DNA of 64,000 nucleotides, taken from contig USBN01000004.1 of NCBI GenBank assembly GCA_900552935.1, forward strand, positions 5,056 through 69,055, in the 5' to 3' direction. The DNA is from an uncultured Coriobacteriaceae bacterium (GTDB taxonomy: Bacteria; Actinomycetota; Coriobacteriia; Coriobacteriales; Atopobiaceae). A program made the translations under genes and the position numbers. Below, piece by piece: positions 55,013 through 61,714 of the stretch. The first letter of the stretch is position 1; every line of letters starts with the position of its first letter. The notes under the pieces are model-generated. The model was given only the letters and a program-made list of their open reading frames with translations, was not told where the DNA came from and ran no database searches.

Positions 55013-55050
55013 AAAGCGGGACGACGGCTCTGTGGCTGTCGTCCCGCTTT
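55013..55050 (+). terminator. tRNA-Leu terminator
   Basis: 13-bp stem aaagcgggacgac / gtcgtcccgcttt, with a T-run formed by the stem's 3' end; an A-run on the other side allows bidirectional use. Confidence 0.85.
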
Positions 55051-55132
55051 CCATGAGGAGCGAGTCTTGGGAACGCGCGCTTGCTGGCTCTGGTGTGGGC
55101 GCCGCGCTCCCGTTGTCAGCGCCGGGCGCGGG

Positions 55133-55447
55133 CTAAGAGCAAACCGACGTGCGAGCGCGGCTGGGTGCGCGCATGAGCGCGAGCAGGGAGCGCTCTGACG
55201 CGCTGGCGTCGCCTCCCGTGAGGAACGGCGTGCCGTTCACGTACGGGATATCGAGGGTGCCGGGGATGAGCGTGACGGCGATGAGGAAGTCGTGCGACTC
55301 GGCGAGCGCCGGGACATCGGCCATCTTGCACGGGGTGACGTCATAGGTGCCGGCGAACCCGTGAGAATCGAGAATCTGGCAGACGCGATCGCGTACCGCA
55401 GACGAGGTGCAAATGCCCGTGCCGCAGGCCATGAGGATGTGCTTCAT
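55133..55447 (-). CDS. PTS IIB subunit, galactitol (Gat) type, stand-alone
   Basis: 104 aa. The N-terminus MKHILMACGTGICTSSAV carries the phosphorylated cysteine at residue 8 in the CGTGICTS loop of GatB-type IIB proteins. The Rossmann-like domain continues through DVPALAESHDFLIAVTLIPG. No IIA or IIC gene is adjacent, so it is an orphan or a remnant of a larger PTS operon. The C-terminal roughly 20 residues (ALMRAPSRARTSVCS) are unusual. It differs in family from the lone EIIC at 14826, so the two are unlikely to work together. Confidence 0.85.
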   Translation of the reverse strand: MKHILMACGTGICTSSAVRDRVCQILDSHGFAGTYDVTPCKMADVPALAESHDFLIAVTLIPGTLDIPYVNGTPFLTGGDASASERSLLALMRAPSRARTSVCS

Positions 55448-55680
55448 TGCCGTCCTTCTAAAACGACAGATACCTGGCGACTCGTGGAGGTGTGATTGCG
55501 AGTTCGTTTATGGCGTGGCACGTGCGCACAGGCGTAAATACAATTCGACAAGCGCGTACTTTAGCCGTTTCTCTCCCGTTTGTGTAGGGGTTTATTTGCG
55601 CGGGCCGCTGCCGTTCGCCGAATCGTGCGAGGACGGAAAGACCAATGTCTGGGCCTGGTGGGTCGAGCGCGGATGAGCTC

Positions 55681-56376
55681 TTAGCGAATCTTGCCAACAA
55701 ACAGCAGGTAGGAATAGGCGTACATCGCGATGCATCCCCCAAGGCAGACCACGCTGATCGCCGCTGCAGCAACAGCGTCCGTGAGGTAGGGTCCCGCGAA
55801 GCCAAATGCTGCGACGGCAATTCCCATAAGCACGAAACACTTGCCACCAAAGCGCTGGGTACGGCGCCAGTTCTCCGGGTCCTTGAGGGCCCAGGGAGTC
55901 TTCGCGCCCATCGTGTAGTTCTGGCCGATACGGGGCATGTAGTTGCCGATGCCGACGAGCAGAGCGCCAATCAGCACGGAGACGATGACGTTCGTGGAGC
56001 CCTTGGCCGCTATCGCGCCCCAGACGGTAAGCTCGGGAAGCCAGCTGATGACGATCGTGAGCAGGGTAAAGCCGACAACGAAGCGCTGGTAGAACTTCCC
56101 GGCGCGGGCATAGCCATTGCCTCTGGGATCGATGCGTGGAATCACGTAGAAGAGGACGAGCATCCCGAGGGGCAGTGCGCCCAAGGCGGCTGCCGTCCAG
56201 CTTGGCCCCCAGCCGTTGACCTCGCCGCTCGCACCCCAATGGGTGGGAATTTGTGCGGGCAAGCTTGGGAGCGCGATGAGGTGCGCGATGACGTTCGCGC
56301 CGGAAAGTACGGCGAGCGCGATGAGGCAGTTGCGTGAGATGAGGCCGTGGGTGCTGTCGTTGTTGGCGCTATTCAT
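55681..56376 (-). CDS. SdpI-family membrane protein
   Basis: 231 aa from ATG 56376, with GGAGGA upstream; the longer frame start at 56409 lacks a ribosome site. About six to seven TM segments, with the DUF1648-like PTHWGASGEVNGWGP loop near residue 45 and the SdpI signature NYMPRIGQNYTMGAKTPWAL. In Bacillus SdpI gives immunity to the SdpC toxin and forms a signalling pair with SdpR. Here the regulator gene overlaps by 8 bases, and no SdpC-like toxin is seen. It may protect against toxins from neighbours. Confidence 0.9.
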   Translation of the reverse strand: MNSANNDSTHGLISRNCLIALAVLSGANVIAHLIALPSLPAQIPTHWGASGEVNGWGPSWTAAALGALPLGMLVLFYVIPRIDPRGNGYARAGKFYQRFVVGFTLLTIVISWLPELTVWGAIAAKGSTNVIVSVLIGALLVGIGNYMPRIGQNYTMGAKTPWALKDPENWRRTQRFGGKCFVLMGIAVAAFGFAGPYLTDAVAAAAISVVCLGGCIAMYAYSYLLFVGKIR

Positions 56377-56638
56377 GAGAGTCCTCCGTGAAGCCAAGGA
56401 ACCAACCAATCAGGTCCTGCATGACGGTGGTGTTGAGGCTATAGACGATGTTCTGGTCGTGGCGCTCGTCTGTGACGAGGCCGGCAGCCTTGAGCGTTGC
56501 CAGGTGGTGGCTGAGTGTTGGCTTGCTAACGTCAAAGTTATTGGCGAGCTCACCCGCCGTGAGGTTGCCCGACTTGAGTAGCTCGAGAATGCGTCTGCGC
56601 GTCGGGTCGGCGAGCGCCTTGAATCCCTCTCCTGCCAT
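56369..56638 (-). CDS. ArsR-family repressor (SdpR-like)
   Basis: 89 aa from ATG 56638 with AGGAGG upstream. Winged helix of the SdpR/ArsR type: FKALADPTRRRILELLKSGNLTAGELANNFDVSKPTLSHHLATLKAAGLV, then the short wing VYSLNTTVMQDLIGWFL. There is no metal-binding cysteine motif, as in SdpR. It precedes and overlaps the sdpI-like gene, matching the autoregulated sdpR-sdpI pair, and an inverted-repeat operator lies at its promoter. Confidence 0.9.
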   Translation of the reverse strand: MAGEGFKALADPTRRRILELLKSGNLTAGELANNFDVSKPTLSHHLATLKAAGLVTDERHDQNIVYSLNTTVMQDLIGWFLGFTEDSHE

Positions 56639-56676
56639 AACGCCTCCTTGGTGAGGTGTTCGTATTCCTCTCGGCA

Positions 56677-56704
56677 ATTAGATAGTTAGACAAACATCTA
56701 ACAA
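56677..56704 (-). promoter_or_regulatory. Promoter and operator of the sdpR-sdpI-like pair
   Basis: On the minus strand TTGTTA (56704-56699), 16-base spacer, TCTAAT (56682-56677). An inverted repeat gttaga-caaaca-tctaac (56685-56702) covers the spacer and -35, a suitable site for an ArsR-type autorepressor. Confidence 0.65.
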
Positions 56705-56761
56705 CAGAGAAGTATAGCTTTGGTGACGGGGGAGTCAACGGGCGGGTTTTGCATCTGCGGG

Positions 56762-56850
56762 TACGGCGTAACGCTCCGCAAGTCCATGCGGCGTGACGCG
56801 TAAATGTCCATGCGACGCACCGTCCTGCAGCTCCATGCGGCGTACCGCGT
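56762..56850. repeat. Imperfect short repeats near tRNA-Glu
   Basis: Three to four diverged copies of a unit of about 24 bases, gtccatgcggcgtgacgcgta, lie between the sdp promoter region and the tRNA-Glu terminator. Function unknown. Confidence 0.5.
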
Positions 56851-56893
56851 AAAAAAGAAGCAGGCCAGAGGCTCGAATTCCTCTGGCCTGCTG
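56851..56893 (-). terminator. tRNA-Glu terminator
   Basis: Minus strand: gcaggccagagg pairs with cctctggcctgc, then TTCTTTTTT (56859-56851). Confidence 0.92.
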
Positions 56894-56900
56894 CAATGTC

Positions 56901-56977
56901 TGGTGCCCCCAGCGGGATTCGAACCCGCGATATCCACCTTGAAAGGGTGGCGTCCTGGGCCGCTAGACGATGGGGAC
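56901..56977 (-). tRNA. tRNA-Glu (TTC)
   Basis: 77 nt on the minus strand. Acceptor arms gtcccca / tgggggc, anticodon loop ctttcaa giving TTC, T-arm gcgggttcgaatcccgc, and encoded CCA (complement of 56901-56903). A -10 box TATACT lies just upstream on the minus strand near 56989. Confidence 0.96.
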
Positions 56978-57092
56978 GGCGAACGAGAGTATATCAGAGC
57001 ATGCGGCTTGTTATGCCGCGCTTTACGCAATTCGCAATGAGACCCGGCTTTGGCGTGCGTCGAAGGATTCCGCTGCGAATTCGGTGCTCCAC

Positions 57093-58133
57093 CTACCAGT
57101 CGAGGTCGTTATCGCGTGCGAATTTCTCTGCCTGCGCGGCGAAGCCGTCCTGCGCGGTCGCCCACGCGAGGAAGTCGGGCGTGTCCATCACGACGGAATC
57201 GCACTCGTGAACGGCGAGCACCGCTTCCTCAAAGCTGCCCGGTTCAAAAGCGGGGCGATCGGGGAGGTACCCTTCGACGAAGGTCGGCCGAAGAAGGGCG
57301 TAGGCGCCGCCTCGGCACAGGCTCGTGTACCCACGAAGGGCGCGGCGAGCGGCGGGCATGCGGTCGAGTTTAAACATGAGCAGCGTGCGTGCGAGGTGGT
57401 TCCACGCGTTGCCTTGCCTGCCGAATCGTGCGTCGAGGGCATCGAAGCCCTTCTCGTCCTCAAGGCGCGCGAGTGCGATTGCCCAGGTATATCGAGCGCC
57501 GAGCTGGTCTGTGGGGTCGAGCTCGATGAGGCGCTCGCACGTTTTACAGGCGTTCTTGTAGCGGGCGGTCTCGAGCCTCGCGCGAGCGATGGAGCTTAGC
57601 AGGCGCAGGCGAGGGCGTGCAAAGACGTCGTTCCACTCGGAGACGGTGGCGAGAGAGGCCTCGTCACCGTCTGACATGGGATCATCTGCCCCCGGCGCGG
57701 ACGGGGAGGTGTCGCCTTCCTTCTCCCTCGGCTCTGTATCAAGTTCGATCTCATTAGCGAGCTCCAGGAGCGCCGCCAGCGAGGCATCGGGGTCCTTGGC
57801 GCCAAGCATGGCAGCGATCGTGCGAGCGTCGAGGCAATCCCCGTCCATGGAGATCGCCTCCGCGCATGCCGCACGAAGCTTGTCGAGCCTGCGATTGCGG
57901 GAGGATTCGTATCCCTCGTCGTCGAGAAACTCCTCCTCCGCCTGGGTGAGGTCATTGGCGGCGAGTGCGTCGGCAAGGTGTTTGAACGCGACGTCTCCCT
58001 TGTGTTCGAGGAACGAATCGGGGTCTCTCGTGACGGCAAGCCTGAGCTCGTCGAAGGCGTCTTCCGAGAGCTTGCCGAGTTTTTCAGCGCGTCGCCATGA
58101 CAGGCGGTCAATCAGCTCGTCTGCGTATTTCAT
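57093..58133 (-). CDS. TPR-like repeat protein, unknown function
   Basis: 346 aa from ATG 58133 (MKYADELIDRLSW). Mostly helical, with tetratricopeptide-like units such as TARYKNACKTCERLIELDPTDQLGARYTWAIALARLEDEKGF and HLARTLLMFKLDRMPAARRALRGY. An acidic low-complexity stretch (EPREKEGDTSPSAPGADDPMSDGDE) sits in the middle. It is a paralogue of the gene upstream, which it overlaps by 4 bases. Probably a scaffold protein; no catalytic motif seen. Confidence 0.78.
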   Translation of the reverse strand: MKYADELIDRLSWRRAEKLGKLSEDAFDELRLAVTRDPDSFLEHKGDVAFKHLADALAANDLTQAEEEFLDDEGYESSRNRRLDKLRAACAEAISMDGDCLDARTIAAMLGAKDPDASLAALLELANEIELDTEPREKEGDTSPSAPGADDPMSDGDEASLATVSEWNDVFARPRLRLLSSIARARLETARYKNACKTCERLIELDPTDQLGARYTWAIALARLEDEKGFDALDARFGRQGNAWNHLARTLLMFKLDRMPAARRALRGYTSLCRGGAYALLRPTFVEGYLPDRPAFEPGSFEEAVLAVHECDSVVMDTPDFLAWATAQDGFAAQAEKFARDNDLDW

Positions 58134-59173
58134 GACTGGCCCTCCTTGAGCGTCGGGTCGATTGCGACCTCGCGAGCGTAGGCCTCGGCGACATCGGGCC
58201 TCGAAGAGACCCATGAGCCGAGCGTGCCACGCTCATTGGCGTCGAAGCCTTCCTGCAGTAGGACCGTCGCCTCGGAGGTAGCGAGGATGAGCTCGTCTTC
58301 GCTCCCGGGTGCGACGCAGATGCGGCAGAAGATGCCGTCCGGTAGGTCATCCTGGCGAGTGAGCGTGGTCCCCGCGTTGGGATATGCCGCTATGATCGCG
58401 CGAATCTCCTCCTCGGCGGCATCACGGTCCTCCCGCTTGAAGGCGAGGGCCATGCGCGCGAGGGAATACCAGGCGGCACCGGGCAGGGGGCCGTTGCCGG
58501 CGGCCTTGCGGGCATCGGCGTAAAGCGACGCGAACGCCTCTTCGTCCTCGAGCTTTGCGTATGCGATGGCGAGTGTGAGGCGCACGCCAACAGGGTCGCT
58601 CGGGTCGAGCTCGAGCGCCTCGTTGGCGAGCCGTATGCCAAGACGGTAGCGGCCGCAGACGAGCGCGTTGGATGCTTCGATGGCAATCCAACGGAGATAG
58701 GGGCGGAAGGCAAGCAACGTGGCGACATCCTTGAGGTTGCCCTCGGGAAGCTCGTATGAAGCCGCGTCGCGTTCACATGCCTCGCGAACGCCGGCGGCGT
58801 TGTCTGCGAGGTAACGGTGGTAGGCGGTGGGAGATCCGCTTGACGCGGCGGCAAGCATGCGGCGTGCGTCATGGCACGAGGGGTCTAGGTCGAGCGCCTC
58901 GTTGAGGCATTTGCGTGCTTCGAGGATGATCTTCTGCGCGACGGAATCATCCGTGGCGAAGGGCAACTGGTAGTCAACGAGGTCACTCGCCTTGACCACG
59001 AGGTGGAAGGCGCGGTCTGCGTCCGTTTGCGGAAGTGAGTCCCTGTTGGAGCGATAGCGACGAGCGAAATCCGCCGCGGCGCGCGCGGCGCCAAAGGGAT
59101 CTCGAGGGTCGAGATCGCGGGCAAAGCGCACGCTCAGGCGCTGGTAGTCTTCAAAATGTGGGTCGATGGACAT
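58130..59173 (-). CDS. TPR-like repeat protein, paralogue of the previous gene
   Basis: 347 aa. Repeated helical pairs include ARKCLNEALDLDPSCHDARRMLAA, RLGIRLANEALELDPSDPVGVRLTLAIAYAKLEDEEAF and WYSLARMALAFKREDRDAAEEEIRAII, which align with the units of the 57093 gene. ATG 59173 follows GGAGGA. The pair ends with the overlap ATGA. Soluble, no signal peptide. The function is unknown; adjacent paralogues suggest a hetero-oligomer. Confidence 0.8.
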   Translation of the reverse strand: MSIDPHFEDYQRLSVRFARDLDPRDPFGAARAAADFARRYRSNRDSLPQTDADRAFHLVVKASDLVDYQLPFATDDSVAQKIILEARKCLNEALDLDPSCHDARRMLAAASSGSPTAYHRYLADNAAGVREACERDAASYELPEGNLKDVATLLAFRPYLRWIAIEASNALVCGRYRLGIRLANEALELDPSDPVGVRLTLAIAYAKLEDEEAFASLYADARKAAGNGPLPGAAWYSLARMALAFKREDRDAAEEEIRAIIAAYPNAGTTLTRQDDLPDGIFCRICVAPGSEDELILATSEATVLLQEGFDANERGTLGSWVSSRPDVAEAYAREVAIDPTLKEGQS

Positions 59174-59469
59174 GCTCTCCTCCTTTGAATCTTATGGTAG
59201 CAAGGAGAACGTTTGACCTGCGGCGGGACGGGCGTTTCTCCCGCCTTTGCCGCGCGGCCTTGGCAGCACTTGTCTCGGCGTCGCCGCCCGCCGAGCGACA
59301 AGAGTGGTCGCTCGAGTCGCATGACTCGCGCGGGATAGTCTTGAGAGCGCGTGAAACTACATAACTTCTGCATAATGTTACGCGTCTGTTTCCAATGTTA
59401 TTCAGTAAGCATCTTTTTGTTGACACTGTCGTGCCACGCGACGAAGATGCAGAACCATCCACTGGGGAT
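59174..59469. other. Divergent intergenic region before the cstA leader
   Basis: No gene seen. The left part belongs to the TPR gene promoter. The AT-rich part 59355-59420 leads into the TTGACA promoter of the leader transcript. Confidence 0.5.
59420..59448 (+). promoter_or_regulatory. Promoter of the cstA leader transcript
   Basis: TTGACA (59420-59425) is a consensus -35; a weak -10 (GAAGAT, 59443-59448) lies 17 bases on. A hairpin ggcgcgt / acgcgcc (59470-59489) is at the start of the leader RNA. Confidence 0.6.
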
Positions 59470-59513
59470 GGCGCGTGGGGATACGCGCCAAGGTGAATCA
59501 GGAGCACATCGCA

Positions 59514-59555
59514 ATGAACAAGCAGCTATCCATTATTGAGGTCGTCATTATCTAA
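59514..59555 (+). CDS. Ile/Val-rich leader peptide (attenuator)
   Basis: A 13-aa ORF, MNKQLSIIEVVII, with GGAG 9 bases upstream. Six of its last seven residues are Ile or Val, and a Leu CTA precedes them. It is followed by competing hairpins and a terminator, then cstA. Such codon clusters are the hallmark of branched-chain amino acid attenuators (ilv-type). Confidence 0.82.
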   Translation: MNKQLSIIEVVII

Positions 59556-59558
59556 GAC

Positions 59559-59640
59559 GGGTGGCTGAATGCGAGCCGCCCGAATCTTCGGGCGGCCTTA
59601 TGAGGGGCCGCAGGGTGATAAAAACCCAGCGGCCCCTTTT
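59559..59640 (+). terminator. Branched-chain attenuator: alternating hairpins and terminator
   Basis: Segments A gggtggct (59559-59566), B agccgcccga (59574-59583), C tcgggcggcc (59588-59597), D aggggccgc (59603-59611), E gcggcccct (59629-59637) with TTTT. Possible pairs are A:B, B:C, C:D (gcggcc/ggccgc) and D:E, the last being the terminator. A ribosome at the leader stop covers A, so B:C and D:E form and transcription ends. A ribosome stalled at the first Ile codons (59532-59537) leaves A free, giving A:B then C:D and read-through. The model is inferred from base pairing only. Confidence 0.78.
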
Positions 59641-59680
59641 CTTGTCTCGCGATTATCTCTTGGTACGGAAGGAGCTATTT

Positions 59681-61531
59681 GTGAACGGAATCGCTGTTAT
59701 GGTCGTTTGTGCGGCCGTGCTCTTTGCCGGCTACATGCTTTATGGTCGCTGGCTGGCCAATAAGTGGGGCGTCGATGTGAGCGCCGTCACCCCGGCTCGT
59801 CGTATGGAGGATGGCAACGCCTTCTCCCCGGCCTCTGCCTTCACCGTCTTTTCGCACCAGTTCAGCTCGATCTGTGGCGCTGGCCCTGTTACGGGCACCA
59901 TCGTCGCCATGGCCTTCGGCTGGCTGCCCGTCGTCCTGTGGGTTCTCGTCGGCGGCATCTTCTTCGGCGCCGTCCACGACTTTGGCGCCCTCTATGCCTC
60001 GATGAAGAACAATGGCAAGTCGCTCGCCCAGCTCGTTGACAAGTACATCGGCAAGACTGGCCGCCGCCTGTTCCTGCTCTTCTGCTGGCTCTTCTGCATC
60101 ATCGTCATCGCTGCCTTCACCTCGATGGTCTGCGGCACGTTTGCCCAGTCCGCCAAGGCTTCCGACGCCGTGAACTACGCCGCCGCCTCCACGGGCACGA
60201 TCTCGATCCTGTTCACGTTCGTCGCTATCGCCTTTGGCTGGGCCCGTAACAAGTTCAACCTCACGGGTGCTGCCGAGTTCGTCGTCGCCGTCGTCATGGT
60301 CGTTGCCATGTTCGCCGTCGGCATGGTTGCCCCGCTGCGTCTCGGCACCAACACCTGGATCGCCATCGTCATGGTCTACCTGGTCTTTGCCGGCGCCATG
60401 CCCATCCAGACGCTCAAGCAGCCGCGTGATTACCTCACGACCATCATGATGCTCACCATGATCGTCTGCGCCGTCTTCGGCATCGTCGTCCTCGGCGTCA
60501 ACGGTCAGGCTACGATGACCGCCCCGATGTTCACTGGCTTCTCCACGAAGTCCGGAATGATGTTCCCCGTCCTGTTCGTCTCCGTCGCTTGCGGCGCCCT
60601 CTCTGGCTTCCACAGCCTCGTCTCCTCTGGCACCTCCTCCAAGCAGGTCTCTAACGAGGCCGACGCCGTGAAGGTTGGCTATGGCGCGATGGTCCTCGAG
60701 TCCTTCGTCGGCATCCTCGCCATCGTCATCGCTGGCATCATGTGGTCTACGGTCAACACCCTTGGTGCCGATGGCGCTGAGGTGGGTACGGCCTTCCAGG
60801 TCTTCGCCCGCGGCGTCGCCAAGGGCATGACCGCCTTCGGCGTCGATAGCATCGTCGCCACCGTGTTCATGCAGATGAACGTTTCCGCCCTCTGCCTGAC
60901 CTCGCTTGATGCCGTTGCCCGCATCGCGCGCACCTCCTTCTCCGAGTTCTTCGCCTCCTCCAACGACGCTCTGGCCATCGACTCCAAGAGCGGCGCCATG
61001 AAGGTCCTCGGCAACCCCTGGTTCGCCACGGTCGTCACGCTGGTTCCGGGCCTGGCCCTCACCTTCGGTGGCTACCTCAACATCTGGCCGCTCTTCGGTG
61101 CTTCTAACCAGCTGCTCGGCGGCATGACGATGATCACGCTTGCCGTGTTCTGCAAGTGCACCGGCCGCAAGGGCTGGATGCTCTACGTGCCCGTCGCCTT
61201 CCTGCTCTGCTGCACCTTCACCTCGCTGGTCCAGAGCGCCATGGGCTGCATGACCGCTGTCCAGACTTACGGCTTCTTCGGCACCATCCCGGCTACCGCC
61301 ACCACGGCCGCCGTCTCCGTCGCCGCCACCAAGGGCTTGCAGCTCGTTTTCGCCGTCCTGCTGATGGTCCTGGGCCTCATCGTCGCCGTCAACTGCCTCA
61401 AGGAGTTCTTCGGCAAGGAGGCCGGCTCCATGCCCGACGAGGAGCCCGAGTGGTCCGAGATGGGCAAGGCCGAGTACGGTCGCGCCGCTGCCGCTGAAGT
61501 TCCTGCCGACGCCGAGGCCGCCAAGGCCTAG
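59681..61531 (+). CDS. cstA: CstA-family carbon starvation transporter
   Basis: 616 aa from GTG 59681, placed 6 bases after GGAAGGAG; the longer frame begins inside the attenuator and is not used. About 15 TM segments. CstA landmarks: HQFSSICGAGPVTGTIVAMAFGWLP, GGIFFGAVHDFGALYASMKNNGKS, GFHSLVSSGTSSKQV, and a C-terminal ASNQLLGGMTMITLAVF. CstA/BtsT proteins import pyruvate or peptides in E. coli. The Ile/Val leader hints at a link to branched-chain amino acid supply here. It has its own strong terminator. Confidence 0.93.
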   Translation: MNGIAVMVVCAAVLFAGYMLYGRWLANKWGVDVSAVTPARRMEDGNAFSPASAFTVFSHQFSSICGAGPVTGTIVAMAFGWLPVVLWVLVGGIFFGAVHDFGALYASMKNNGKSLAQLVDKYIGKTGRRLFLLFCWLFCIIVIAAFTSMVCGTFAQSAKASDAVNYAAASTGTISILFTFVAIAFGWARNKFNLTGAAEFVVAVVMVVAMFAVGMVAPLRLGTNTWIAIVMVYLVFAGAMPIQTLKQPRDYLTTIMMLTMIVCAVFGIVVLGVNGQATMTAPMFTGFSTKSGMMFPVLFVSVACGALSGFHSLVSSGTSSKQVSNEADAVKVGYGAMVLESFVGILAIVIAGIMWSTVNTLGADGAEVGTAFQVFARGVAKGMTAFGVDSIVATVFMQMNVSALCLTSLDAVARIARTSFSEFFASSNDALAIDSKSGAMKVLGNPWFATVVTLVPGLALTFGGYLNIWPLFGASNQLLGGMTMITLAVFCKCTGRKGWMLYVPVAFLLCCTFTSLVQSAMGCMTAVQTYGFFGTIPATATTAAVSVAATKGLQLVFAVLLMVLGLIVAVNCLKEFFGKEAGSMPDEEPEWSEMGKAEYGRAAAAEVPADAEAAKA

Positions 61532-61570
61532 TCGGTCGGACGGGTTGAATCTCCCATCTATTTGACTCGG

Positions 61571-61609
61571 AAAGACCGGGTCCGCAATCAAGCGGACCCG
61601 GTCTTTTTT
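61571..61609 (+). terminator. cstA terminator
   Basis: 14-bp stem aagaccgggtccgc / gcggacccggtctt with loop aatcaa and T6. Confidence 0.95.
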
Positions 61610-61714
61610 CTTGTGAGAACAGGTGGTGCAAGGGCGTTCTCGCAGATGTTTTGCGTGGATAGGCTCGTGCGTTGTACCATATGGACGTATATGTGTGCAT
61701 ATGAAAGGGGCCCC

